Shown: positions 31,386 through 40,863 of the stretch, piece after piece
How positions within the stretch are numbered: position 1 is the first letter of the stretch
Layout of the letters: every line of letters begins with the position of its first letter
DNA from: Prostheceraeus crozeri
Taxonomy: Eukaryota > Platyhelminthes > Polycladida > Euryleptidae
DNA: 64,000 nucleotides
Direction: 5' to 3'
Assembly: GCA_907163375.1 (NCBI GenBank)
Contig: CAJQUW010000917.1
Location: forward strand, 175,116 to 239,115
Program-made: the position numbers and the translations under genes
The notes under the pieces: model-generated
What the model was told of the DNA's origin: nothing
The model's input: only the letters and a program-made list of their open reading frames with translations
Databases searched by the model: none

Positions 31386-32936
31386 TCACTTTGTTTTCCG
31401 AAACACTAAAGTTACGAGGGATTTAGTATCTTTCACATGGATGCACTCTTGTAAACCATTGGTAATTTTGATAGCAATAGAGGGTATAGTTTGTTTGACG
31501 ACGGGATGATAGAAAATAGATTGAAACATCTTCTCGACTATTCCATATGAAGCGTCTTTATCATGAATGAAATCACGTAAAATGTATTCTTTTTTCTCAT
31601 CAACAGAAATAGGTAGAATCAAATCACTTTGAATGTAAAGGTGCTGTTCATGTTTATCAAGTGTCATTGGTGTTTCTATACCAATCGTATGCGCAGCAGC
31701 AAACACAGTTTGTAGCATTGAAAAACCAAAGAGTTTTTTCAAATTTTTACTCAATTGACATTGAATGTCATCACCCAGTTTCAGAACAACGCGTTGATTT
31801 TCAATTGAAAACGAAATGTGGTGTGTCTTTACATCATATTTACTTTTCATCACATGCTTCAACTTCTGTTGTATATAAGGATTTACTACATGAATGAAGC
31901 TTTCAACTGTACGATATAGACGCGGCATTATATTGATAGCAACTTTAGATTCTTCATAAGACTGGTAAATTTTCTTGATGCGATCGCCATAGATGTCTAC
32001 TCACCATTCATCATTAACTGAATCAGCTTTAGTGTGATGTTCATGAGAAGCATACACCACACCGCTTCCAATAATAGGTGTATAATGTCTTACAAAATGA
32101 CGCAAGGTTGGAGAGAAATAAACTGTAAGTTTGACATTATATTTCTGAATAACCAACTTATTTTTGTCCGCCATAATTTTCTCTCCATACTTCTTACCCA
32201 CAGTCTCATTCCATCGTTTTACTAACTCAATAAGTGATAAAGGTTGAACACCACGCTTTTTCAAAATGATGCGTTCTTCACATTCTACAACATCTTCATC
32301 AAATATTTTAAATGTATAATGAAATTTGTTGATTCGATTTGAATAAACTTTTTTAACATTTGCAGTAGCAATTGACGTTAGATGTAGTCCATGGCCAAAA
32401 CCGAGATGTGGATAGAATTCATTATCCAACCTCAGTGTAAGACCTTTAGTAAAAGAATGAAAGCGAAGGAACTGTCTCCCACTCCAATGATAGATAGTAA
32501 ACTCATAAGCTTTCTGATTTTCATTCTTCATGATGAAAGTATTACCACTGTTGAATGCCTTAATAATTTTCTCATTCCCAAATGGATCATAAGAATCTGA
32601 TTTTATCTGAATCCATTTATAGTTCCACTTTCCATCTGACGTTAAATTGTATGGGAACTGGAATGCATTATTCATCGCTATTCCATCATGGGTGCGAGGA
32701 GTCAATATCATTTCTTCCAAATCATTCACATTCTGAATATTGCTATCATAGCAAATACTAGAAACACCAACCTCCCATTCACCTTCTAAATGTAGTGGCC
32801 GATTTAATTCTACTCGATAGTCTGATGGTTTATTTTTGGGAAATTTATTCATAGAAGCATTACTGGGTAAGTAGATTAGAAACGAGTCCTTATTTTCACT
32901 TTCCATATTATTCACATTGGAAAAATATATTAGCAT
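31386..32936 (-). pseudogene. Penton-like minor capsid candidate, copy B, Polinton 2
   Basis: The N-terminal region has FLIYLPSNASMNKFPKNKPS and GEWEVGVSSICYDS, the hallmark start of this Polinton family. The C-terminal region ends in a beta-strand pattern SLVTLVFRKTK. It is a diverged paralogue of the gene at 32,946-34,304, giving this element two penton-like genes. It has about one break. Confidence 0.6.
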
Positions 32937-32945
32937 ACTTTTGCA

Positions 32946-34304
32946 TTAACTCTTCATTCGGAAATGGAGTGTGATACTTGTCACAGCATCTTTATGAAAA
33001 GGAATCAACGCACCAGCATCGTCATAAATGGCAATATCAATTTGTGGGATGTATTTTGACTTCAGCTTTGTATAATGCACTTTCTTGAAAGTATGCTCAG
33101 ATAAAATACTGCAGCTTTTTGGCTGGTATGGTATCATTGCTAGCAATGGAGCTTCAACATCTCCCACACGTACATCTTCACCAATATTGGAATATATCTG
33201 AAAATAGTTAATACGACGCGATAGCGACATGTCTGCGCTAGCTTTGGTTACAGTACCACTTTTAAAGATATTTTGATCAAAACCCAAAATGTCCATTAGA
33301 GTTTTATCCATAATTAGTTCAATACCTTTTCCACTTATAGTGAGAGACAAAGTACCTTCTTTTTCAGAAAATGAAATATGTTGCTCATTAATCACTTCAT
33401 TTAAATAATCTACAACCAATTTAACCGAAGTAATAATGCGAGGCATCAACACTCTTGTTTCATGTAAGATACCACCTAAAGGCTCTACACACTTTCTGTA
33501 TAAAGATATGGTCCATTCTGTATCAAATTGATTTGACCTTTCACATGGTAAATGTTGCATATCAAATTTTCCATGAACAGCTGCAGAACGATGTCGTAAG
33601 AACTGTTGAAAATCTTTTGAACAAACTAATACTAGATCATCATCATTTAATTTACTTATTGCAATATGATTAGATGATTTGATATAAGTCAATGTTGCCA
33701 CTTGTTTACCATCAACTCGAAGGAGATAATTAAATTTCTTCAATAATGTTTCAGGAGTCATGTTTGTCTTTCTTGGCTTAATCACAATCTTCTTCACCAA
33801 CGTCTTCTCATTTTTTGGAATAAGATCTACATAATAAGCCTCCTCTCGATATATTAACTGTTTATGACCACTTGGGTGGTAATTAACGTTAAAATTATCA
33901 TAGCTTGTTAAGGCGCTAGCGAGGTAACCTAAATCATTTCTTAAACTTGGACTTAAACCAACAATCCAATCTTTCTCAACTACATGATGTACATAATTAT
34001 GATCATCATTGTGCGGAGTAAATTGGACAATATGTTTACACGCTTTATTCAGGAAATCATATATAAACTTTTTACATGATAAGAGATTTTTCTTTGGCCA
34101 CTATACTCGGCAGCCCTTTTCACATTGGTAAGCAGCTGTACGTCTCATATTAATAGTCATCACCTCATGATCAAAAGTATATACACAGTTGCTATAAACA
34201 AGTTGAGTGACACCCACTTCCCAATTTCCATTTAGCTGTTGTGTATGATCAATGGGAGTAGAAGAGTGCGGCTCGATTACTAGCAAATCTCTTTGTAGCC
34301 GCAT
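32946..34304 (-). pseudogene. Penton-like minor capsid candidate, copy A, Polinton 2
   Basis: The C-terminal region has VRVGDVEAPLLAMIPYQP and IDIAIYDDAGALIPFHKDA, matching the Polinton 1 gene at 11,195-12,774 closely. The N-terminal part has LNGNWEVGVTQLVYSN. It is the closer counterpart of the Polinton 1 gene; copy B next to it is more divergent. It has about two breaks. Confidence 0.6.
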
Positions 34305-34355
34305 TGCTAAGCAAAATATGATAAAACGACATTTTTATATTGCTGATCTGCGGCT

Positions 34356-34724
34356 TTGCATAACATCATGAAGACTTGGATTTTGGACTCTCTACAATAT
34401 ATCAGAGTTGATCGTGATGAAAACGTACATTTCAGAAATTCTCATGGTCATACATCAAGAGGAATTACATTAACATGGCGACAATTTGTCAACCTCAATG
34501 ATATCATGAGGGATTTGGAATATTTTGAAACATTAAGATTCATCTCCTTGGGTGATCAAGTTTGGCTTCAACATTACAGAAATGAAATTCAAATCTGCCA
34601 TTCTCATTCCGCAAACTGTTTCTCATTTCGCAAATACAATTGGGAGAAGTATAGAAGATACATACATCGCTCCATCATGACATTTATTCGTCGTGAGTTC
34701 ATCGCCCTACTATGCAAATCTTAA
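34356..34724 (+). CDS. PC4-like cofactor candidate, short tandem copy, Polinton 2
   Basis: The 122-residue product (probable start at MKTWILDSLQ, residue 5) parallels the first ~110 residues of the next gene: DSLQYIRVDRDENVHFRNS, GITLTWRQFVNLNDIM, then VWLQHYRNEIQICHS and a second W-K-R-YIHRSI unit. The GI-L--RQF--L--IM block resembles the PC4/Sub1 helix end. It lacks the acidic tail of the longer copies. It lies 22 bp ahead of the second copy on the same strand. Confidence 0.55.
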   Translation: MHNIMKTWILDSLQYIRVDRDENVHFRNSHGHTSRGITLTWRQFVNLNDIMRDLEYFETLRFISLGDQVWLQHYRNEIQICHSHSANCFSFRKYNWEKYRRYIHRSIMTFIRREFIALLCKS

Positions 34725-34746
34725 TCAGACATGACTACCACACATC

Positions 34747-35397
34747 ATGAGTTGGAAATTAGATTCCCTACAACGCATTGAAACGGATCATGATCGAAAC
34801 GTCTATTTCAAAGATTCAACTGGAAATGTGAGAAGAGAGTTTGCTTTATCTTATCGTCATTTTCAATCTCTACATCATATCATGAAGGATTTGAAATACT
34901 TCTATATGAAAAGACATTCACGTATTGGAAATCGCATCTGGTTGCGCGTCAACAATCGGCGAATTCAACTCTATCATTCCCAACTTCATACTAACTTCAC
35001 ATTTCATCAAGGTAGTTGGGAAAAGTATAAAAGTAAGGTACATCGCTCAATTTACTCATTCTTTCATCATGAAGCGCCATCGCTACACCATCGTCAACAT
35101 TCTCCGTCGCTTCAGACTCTACACCAAAATCCATCTCACAACATTACACCAACACCTTCCAAACAGCAAGTATTACCCGGGCCGACCTCAAATGTTAGTG
35201 GTGAAGATGAACAATTCACGGAATCTTCAACTCTTCCGAAATGGGACTGTACAGATTCTCGGCGCCCTTTCTCATTCATCGGCGCAGTCAATGCGCTTAG
35301 AGCTACAAAGACTACTACGTCGGATATGGAAGAGGGAGAGGTGTGTGATGTCGAATCTGACTGTGGACAATATGGTAATCTCTACTCAATTGAGTGA
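34747..35397 (+). CDS. PC4-like cofactor candidate with acidic tail, Polinton 2
   Basis: The 216-residue product starts MSWKLDSLQRIETDHDRNV. Two similar units (FALSYRHFQSLHHIMKDL, and IWLRVNNRRIQLYHS to WEKYKSKVHRSIYSF) resemble PC4-type strands plus helix. A His/Pro/Ser-rich linker and DMEEGEVCD at the C-terminus match the Polinton 1 gene at 15,492-16,076. The last third overlaps the TBP-like gene by 329 bp in another frame. Confidence 0.6.
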   Translation: MSWKLDSLQRIETDHDRNVYFKDSTGNVRREFALSYRHFQSLHHIMKDLKYFYMKRHSRIGNRIWLRVNNRRIQLYHSQLHTNFTFHQGSWEKYKSKVHRSIYSFFHHEAPSLHHRQHSPSLQTLHQNPSHNITPTPSKQQVLPGPTSNVSGEDEQFTESSTLPKWDCTDSRRPFSFIGAVNALRATKTTTSDMEEGEVCDVESDCGQYGNLYSIE

Positions 35398-35614
35398 AAG
35401 TGTATCATTTTTGAAGATTCGTACCAGCAGTTACAATTTCTGTTATGAACCCGAACTTTTTCCTGCAGCTCTCATTAGTTGTTGGTTACCTGTGCATGTT
35501 GCAATCTTTCATAATAGTAAAGTGATCATTACTGGACTAAAATCTCATGTACAAGCAAATGTGATCCTAGACTATCTCATCGAGTATGTACGTACCCAGC
35601 GGATTGTAAAATAA
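35069..35614 (+). CDS. TATA-binding-protein-like gene, Polinton 2
   Basis: I start at the ATG at 35,069 (MKRHRYTIVNILRRF), giving 181 residues, the size of the TBP core. The line-up with cellular TBP is good along the whole length: YTIVNILRRFRLYTKIHLTT with TBP's first strand and helix, YPGRPQMLVVKM with NPKRFAAVIMRI, and LFRNGTVQILGA with IFSSGKMVCTGA. NLTVDNMVIS aligns with DFKIQNMVGS, CYEPELFPAALI with SYEPELFPGLIY, and IFHNSKVIITGLK with IFVSGKVVLTGAK. Some DNA-contacting Phe and Asn positions vary. The gene overlaps the PC4-like gene. It is uninterrupted. Confidence 0.9.
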   Translation: MKRHRYTIVNILRRFRLYTKIHLTTLHQHLPNSKYYPGRPQMLVVKMNNSRNLQLFRNGTVQILGALSHSSAQSMRLELQRLLRRIWKRERCVMSNLTVDNMVISTQLSESVSFLKIRTSSYNFCYEPELFPAALISCWLPVHVAIFHNSKVIITGLKSHVQANVILDYLIEYVRTQRIVK

Positions 35615-35640
35615 AAAACAATTTTTCCAACATGATGTTT

Positions 35641-36102
35641 TTATTTCAAATCATGATAGAACTTACAAATCATTTTTTCATTAGAGGATGGATTACATGA
35701 AAAGTTTTGAATAACAGATACAAATCGAGATACATGTAAACGCTTTAAGATGAAGTACAGTACAAAAGCACCACACGTTGATGAAAGTGGATGTTGTAGT
35801 ATGCGTTCATTACGCTGATATTGACGCGCATGTTTTCTCAACCACTGCTGTGTTGGTATATTGGGAGGTTGAGCAAGAGAGTCAAATAGTTCACCACGTC
35901 GGTCTTCTCCAATAAAGATCGCTTTCCAATGCTCACCGCCTAAATTTTGCGAATGAGTGTTTAGCACAATAAAGATGGGATAGTGATTTACTGCAGGTGG
36001 TAAGGTATCGAGTGAATAGACATTATCGAAAGCTTTCAACGTCGCTTCGTCTGCATTACGCTGCACTTTAGTCTTAATATCGTCAGCAGTCAACCAACTC
36101 AT
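35641..36102 (-). CDS. Adenain-type cysteine protease, Polinton 2
   Basis: The 153-residue product has His in LGGEHWKAIF, Asp in GELFDSLAQPP, Gln in RILQHPLS and Cys in STCGAFVLYF, the order of the adenovirus protease family. It is the same length as the Polinton 1 enzyme. Its start codon shares one base with the capsid stop codon. It should process virion proteins. It is uninterrupted. Confidence 0.93.
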   Translation of the reverse strand: MSWLTADDIKTKVQRNADEATLKAFDNVYSLDTLPPAVNHYPIFIVLNTHSQNLGGEHWKAIFIGEDRRGELFDSLAQPPNIPTQQWLRKHARQYQRNERILQHPLSSTCGAFVLYFILKRLHVSRFVSVIQNFSCNPSSNEKMICKFYHDLK

Positions 36103-37379
36103 TAACGATTATACTGAAGAATCACGTCACGATACTTTGTAATTTCAATATTTGAATCGAAGACTGCATAAATTAATACATTGATCGTCTCAGGTAGTGT
36201 TCTTTTGAACGTCAAATCCAAACGAATATTATGAGGCACGTTCGCTTGACGATAGGGTGCACTAATATCGCTGTCAGCAGTCAAATCAAATGCATAAATA
36301 GTATATCCACTCTTAAACTGTTTCATAGTCAGTCCGTTGGTGTCATCCGTATTGTAAAAGCCAAAGACATCCATAAAATCAACATAACTGCGCATAAATT
36401 GATCCGCAGCAAAATCTGGTTTGTAGGGTGGACCAGGATGACTCACACCATTTACACGTAAAGCAATTTCACTTAACTGATTGTGTTTAAAATTGAAAGG
36501 ATTCTTCTTTATATTACCATTAAATGCATCATTTTCAACCATTGCCACCATGAGGAGCTTCGGTGCTTCCCATGGAAAGAGGCCATCTTTCATGAAACTC
36601 TTTTGATCTTTCGGAATTGTAAAGGTGAGAAGCTTTGTATGCTGAACGGGGTAAATGGCATTTTGGCGGTTAAGACCTTCAGCATGTCCTCTAATGACAC
36701 TTGGATTCGGTACTACTCGACGAATGTAAAGTGCAATATCTTCCACATGAATTCTAAAATTGTCAACTTTAGCAAATGCATTCAGCGCAAATTCAGGCTT
36801 ATTCAATGTCAGCTTGAGTCGCATGCTGGTATTACAGAGTAAAAACTTTGACTGTCTAAAGAAGTCTAAATTCAGCGGACCATATAGCTGACATACTTTA
36901 CTATCTTTAATCATAGCAGATCGCTTTACAAAGCCACTGTTTGTTTCAACATCAAATTTTCCTGCTTCATCTCTGTACCATCCCATGGCTTCCATATGAC
37001 TTTTTTGTGCTGCTGGATGAAACTGTGATACATGATTGAAATATGATTTATAGGGATAATCGCTTTGACCACCTTCCACCTGCTGCTCTCCAATCGTTAG
37101 AGAAACATCACGAAGTAATGTAGTCAATGGTAAATTGTTCAGTCCAACTTTATGTGCATCGTCAATAGCAGTTCCATCTGCTTGCTGAATTCTAAACCTC
37201 AAATCAAGCATCGCATAACTCAAATCTATGTAGTCATCACTACCACCAGGAATAACAAATTCAATGGGGCCAGCATTCTCAGCTGTTCGAGGATGATAAT
37301 CTACAATACTTGAACTAAGAATATCTGTCTGTATGGCTTGTTGATCAAACAAACAAAAACCGGAGGTTTTACACTCCAT
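36102..37379 (-). CDS. Major capsid protein (double jelly-roll), Polinton 2
   Basis: The 425-residue frame is open from MECKTSGFCLFDQQAIQTD to SNIEITKYRDVILQYNR. It shares with the Polinton 1 gene the start region (TDILSSSIVDYHP), DDYIDLSYAMLDLRF, LNLDFFRQSKFLLCN, IRRVVPNPSVIRGHAEGL, NAIYPVQHTKLLTFTIP and the Asn-Thr-Asp-Asp region near the C-terminus. The family (F54H12.2-like) forms trimeric double jelly-roll capsomers. Protease follows and core protein precedes it within a few bases. Confidence 0.94.
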   Translation of the reverse strand: MECKTSGFCLFDQQAIQTDILSSSIVDYHPRTAENAGPIEFVIPGGSDDYIDLSYAMLDLRFRIQQADGTAIDDAHKVGLNNLPLTTLLRDVSLTIGEQQVEGGQSDYPYKSYFNHVSQFHPAAQKSHMEAMGWYRDEAGKFDVETNSGFVKRSAMIKDSKVCQLYGPLNLDFFRQSKFLLCNTSMRLKLTLNKPEFALNAFAKVDNFRIHVEDIALYIRRVVPNPSVIRGHAEGLNRQNAIYPVQHTKLLTFTIPKDQKSFMKDGLFPWEAPKLLMVAMVENDAFNGNIKKNPFNFKHNQLSEIALRVNGVSHPGPPYKPDFAADQFMRSYVDFMDVFGFYNTDDTNGLTMKQFKSGYTIYAFDLTADSDISAPYRQANVPHNIRLDLTFKRTLPETINVLIYAVFDSNIEITKYRDVILQYNR

Positions 37380-37381
37380 GA

Positions 37382-37837
37382 TTAGAAGTTATAGCAGCGT
37401 CGTCGTTTAGCGCCTGATGAATGATTAGAACCTCTGTGACGTTTGCGTGAATGCCTTTTGACTAAAGATCGCACCTTACCAGCTCCGCGATGTTTCCTCC
37501 TTCCTTTATTCATTCGTTTAGGTGATTTCTTTCCTTGAGTAACACCAGCAAAAGTCTGCTTCAATGTTTTTAAACCGCGTTCCTTCCCACGATTCAACAA
37601 ACTGCTCTTAAAACTTCTACCTCTGGAAAGATCACTAGCAATATCACCAGCAAAGCCAACGGCATTACTTAAAACATTTCGTTTTAAAGATCTACCGACA
37701 TTGGATATGAGAGGTGCTACAACAGATTTCAGTGCACCAAGTATGCTACCTCCACGTTGGCGGCGAGCGCCGATGTAAATTTGTCCTCCACCACTTACAT
37801 AGGAGGGTCGTGAATAAAATGAGACAGTTGGATTCAT
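37382..37837 (-). CDS. Basic virion core-like protein, Polinton 2
   Basis: The 151-residue product begins MNPTVSFYSRPSYVSGGGQ, continues with GGSILGALKSVVAPLISNV (amphipathic), then a strongly basic tail ending GAKRRRCYNF. It is the counterpart of 12,819-13,289 and lies 2 bp from the capsid start. The hydrophobic-then-basic plan suits a DNA-packing or membrane-lytic virion protein (inference). Confidence 0.78.
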   Translation of the reverse strand: MNPTVSFYSRPSYVSGGGQIYIGARRQRGGSILGALKSVVAPLISNVGRSLKRNVLSNAVGFAGDIASDLSRGRSFKSSLLNRGKERGLKTLKQTFAGVTQGKKSPKRMNKGRRKHRGAGKVRSLVKRHSRKRHRGSNHSSGAKRRRCYNF

Positions 37838-37878
37838 AGCTCAAACCCTAAACATTGTTAGTTACAACTTTGCATGAA

Positions 37879-39145
37879 TCACTGTCGATCACTTAGATGA
37901 AAGATGTCGGCACGACGCATCCAAGAGTTCATACTTGAAGGATAACCAGTCCATTTAACAAGACACCATTCTTCACCTTGCCGTTTTTTACATCGAATGA
38001 TTTTCTCTACCAAATATGTTTCACTTTCAGTGACTACCTCAATCTCATCGCGGTAAAAGCTACCCTCAATTTCTTCATTATCGTAATCTTTCAACTTGTA
38101 GGTGGTTGGAGAGTCTTTTTGATTAATCCTTGATACTGTAAATATCTCCTCTGTCCAATTCGGAAGGTACCCTTTAGCAAAAACACTTTTCACTTTTGAG
38201 ATACGAACTTTATCACCAATTTTCACATCACTTTTCACATGAGTGCGTTTACGTTGGAATGATTCGCGCACTTTATCTACATTGTCAGCATTTACATCTA
38301 CTAGTCTGAGTCCAATAGAACGATGGATAGAGTGATTGTAGGCATGGAGTGTATCTTGTAGAACCTTTGTCCAATTTTGTGTCAAGTTGGCAGTAAAATG
38401 TCGCCACAAGCGATTTTTTAATGTGCGATTAAAACGTTCAACGAGTGCAGCTTTATAAGCACTCTTTACACTAAACAACTCAATATCATGCCTCTCAAAT
38501 AATCTTCTCACATGCTGATTTTCAAACTCTTTTCCTTGATCACTCTGAATTCTTTTTGGAATGCGACCTTCTCGAAAAATTGTTTGGAATGCTTTTGCTA
38601 CTCCTTTCCCTTCTTTAGTTTTTAAAGGTTGAGCCCACGCATAACGCGAGAAGATATCAATGACGGTAAAAATAAAATTATTGCCCGAGTTATGTTTTGA
38701 AATGGAGGCGACATCGCGCAAATCTGCTTGCCACTGTTCATCGATGTCATGAACAATATAATGGCGGGTGCGGTACTTCTTTTTCGCTTGTTTGTGGAGT
38801 GTATAGGTAGCCTGACCCTTTAACTATCGTTTCACTTGTGATTGTGGAAGACCACTCGCTTTTGATAATTTCTTGATAGATGCAAATCCTGCCGGATGTT
38901 TTACATCATAATAGATTGACTTCAAACGTTCAGTCGATGACGACTGACTCTTTTTCCTCCTTCTCATCTTTTTGTTTTCTTGCCTTTCTACATTTACAAC
39001 AACTGCAGCATTTAGCTTTAGCGGTTTTGCGATCGTGTTCACATTGCTTGGGGGTTTCATTATGAGAGCTGGCGCAGCAAGTGCAAGTGACAACGACATT
39101 CACCTCTGGCGGCTCATTACATGGCAAGCAACACATCTGCTTCAT
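37879..39145 (-). pseudogene. Polinton 2 integrase with Cys-rich leader and chromodomain
   Basis: The leader region at the 5' end is exceptionally Cys-rich (CCLPCNEPP, CTCCASSHN, KCCSCCKCRKARK). It is followed by a helix-turn-helix block (IYYDVKHPAGFASIKKL), then the DDE core (FTVIDIFSRYAW; IQSDQGKEFENQ; LVERFNRTLKN) and a chromodomain (WCLVKWTGYPSSMNSW). The order equals Polinton 1. It has about two breaks. Confidence 0.88.
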
Positions 39146-39146
39146 A

Positions 39147-39839
39147 TTAATAGTCTGAGAACATGTATTTCCTGGGAGGAGCTGTTTTACGTTTTCCTTT
39201 TACTAGTTTTAGTGGTGATGTAGATCTACGTCGAGTTCTTCCTCTTCTTTGCTTATTGAGTGTGGGAGGGGATGTAGCAGGTGACGTCTTAAACCAATTT
39301 GTTGGCATTTTCATCGTCTGAAGCATTGGAGCAGTAGCCACTGTTGAATCAAGTTCTTTCAATGTCTCATTATTCAAAGCAAATTTTGGCACATTATGCT
39401 TTTTCAATAGTTTAAGAAAGTATGACCAACCAGGTGGAACATAGCCCTGACGGCACTTTCTACGTGTCGCATACTGAATCAAGTCTTCATAACGTGAAGC
39501 ATCAATCACTTTATTTTCATCTGTAATGATTTCTCCTCTATCATTTACATTGAGATGGGGTTCAATACTATTGAAAAGAGATATGGCATTTGCGCGAGAT
39601 GCTAAAGGTGTAGCAGTCGATACAGAGTCACGCATCTTATTCTTCAAGTTTTTCAATTGCTCAACAGTTTCCGATTGTAATAATACAGCACGATGTGGAT
39701 CTTTGATGTGAACATTTTGCTGATAATCTATTTCTTTCCTATACATTTGATTTGCAAGAGGTTGCTTTACTTGCTGCATGGCAGTCAATTGTACATATTC
39801 ATCTTGAGGAATAACAATCATGCGAGAATAAGAACTCAT
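39147..39839 (-). CDS. Conserved Polinton protein between ATPase and integrase, Polinton 2
   Basis: The 230-residue product is uninterrupted: MSSYSRMIVIPQDEYVQL, a Gln/Lys-rich helical part, DRGEIITDENKVIDASR, then PPGWSYFLKLLKKHNVPKF and a Ser/Arg/Pro-rich tail (TSPATSPPT). It matches 9,245-9,895 in order and motif positions. The gene starts 5 bp after the ATPase stop. Function unknown; the conserved place in the packaging/integration block suggests a virion or DNA-handling protein. Confidence 0.78.
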   Translation of the reverse strand: MSSYSRMIVIPQDEYVQLTAMQQVKQPLANQMYRKEIDYQQNVHIKDPHRAVLLQSETVEQLKNLKNKMRDSVSTATPLASRANAISLFNSIEPHLNVNDRGEIITDENKVIDASRYEDLIQYATRRKCRQGYVPPGWSYFLKLLKKHNVPKFALNNETLKELDSTVATAPMLQTMKMPTNWFKTSPATSPPTLNKQRRGRTRRRSTSPLKLVKGKRKTAPPRKYMFSDY

Positions 39840-39844
39840 AGTTT

Positions 39845-40501
39845 CTAGATAATCATGGGAGTTTTCAAAATATCACTTCGAAATCTAAATTCTTCCGGAC
39901 ACTCTTGCGTAAAGTCAATGAATAAGTAACCGTATGGTTTTTCAGTAGCTGCTTGAAAAATTTCAATTAAGGCTTTTGATCCTCTAGGTGCAACTTGTCG
40001 CGCTAAAATTTCAAATTGACTTTTATCTCGCGGATTCTTGAAAGTAGCATAATAGTGTGTATTCAGGTTTCGTGTACGAGCTTCTTTTCCATCAGGAAAC
40101 AATTTTTGTGTGATATAGATGATAAAGCACCTTTTATGATGTGCTGCGCGAGTGAACATATCTGTAACATCTTTTGAATTCTTACTTTCTTTTAATAAAT
40201 CATCCAATACAACAACATCATTAGACTGAAGTTTATCCACTGGAATAATTCCTTCATGTCGAATAAAGTTGCGACTCTGCAATTCCTGAAACAGCGACGG
40301 TTGATAAATACCATAACACCAAATCACTCGATTGATAGGTTCCTTAAACAACTCCCTTCTTTTATCCAATAAATTCAGCGTGAAAACAGTTTTACCTGCA
40401 TGAGATGAGCCTGATACAGTCAGAACTTTATCGCATTGAAGTCTGAAATCCATTTTAATACTTTGAGATTCAACATTTGCATAATTAACGCTTAGAGCCA
40501 A
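39845..40501 (-). CDS. Packaging ATPase (A32-like), Polinton 2
   Basis: The 218-residue product has Walker A SGSSHAGKTVFTLNLL (~residues 29-44) and Walker B DVVVLDDLLKESKNSKDVT, AAHHKRCFIIYITQKLF and NTHYYATFKNPRDKSQF, all in register with the Polinton 1 enzyme. It would drive DNA packaging into the capsid. It is uninterrupted, and its start overlaps the upstream gene by 17 bp. Confidence 0.93.
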   Translation of the reverse strand: MALSVNYANVESQSIKMDFRLQCDKVLTVSGSSHAGKTVFTLNLLDKRRELFKEPINRVIWCYGIYQPSLFQELQSRNFIRHEGIIPVDKLQSNDVVVLDDLLKESKNSKDVTDMFTRAAHHKRCFIIYITQKLFPDGKEARTRNLNTHYYATFKNPRDKSQFEILARQVAPRGSKALIEIFQAATEKPYGYLFIDFTQECPEEFRFRSDILKTPMII

Positions 40502-40835
40502 AGATATTACCCAATAGGTTACCCACGACAGGAGCTAGCATCGGAAGTATTGCTGAAAGGAAACCGCCCTTTTGTGTTAGAGTTTTCCTCTTTCTTTGAA
40601 GGGTGACTTTAGGATTGGAGATGAAACGCAATTTCGTAGCATATCGCTTAAGTAACTTTCGTTGTTTTGGTGCTAATTTCTTCGTCCTCAACTTTCTGAC
40701 ATGAGAAATAATTTCACAAATGAATTTATCGTTAGCATGTCGTATAGCATTGTATCGCTGATTTGCTTTCATTCGTCGGAGAGCTTGAATGGCTGAAGAA
40801 AACTTTGAAGACTTTTGACTTTTACGTTTCGCCAT
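40485..40835 (-). CDS. Small basic protein with hydrophobic C-terminal helix, Polinton 2
   Basis: The 116-residue product is very basic over residues 1-85 (MAKRKSQKSSKFSSAIQAL) and ends with KGGFLSAILPMLAPVVGNLL before a short basic tail. The plan (basic, then Gly-led hydrophobic helix) recurs in a broken form in Polinton 1 (7,112-7,505). A minor virion or membrane-active protein is likely. It overlaps the ATPase start. Confidence 0.6.
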   Translation of the reverse strand: MAKRKSQKSSKFSSAIQALRRMKANQRYNAIRHANDKFICEIISHVRKLRTKKLAPKQRKLLKRYATKLRFISNPKVTLQRKRKTLTQKGGFLSAILPMLAPVVGNLLGNIFGSKR

Positions 40836-40863
40836 TTTCCGTGTTAGTCTTTGCTAAAACCTA

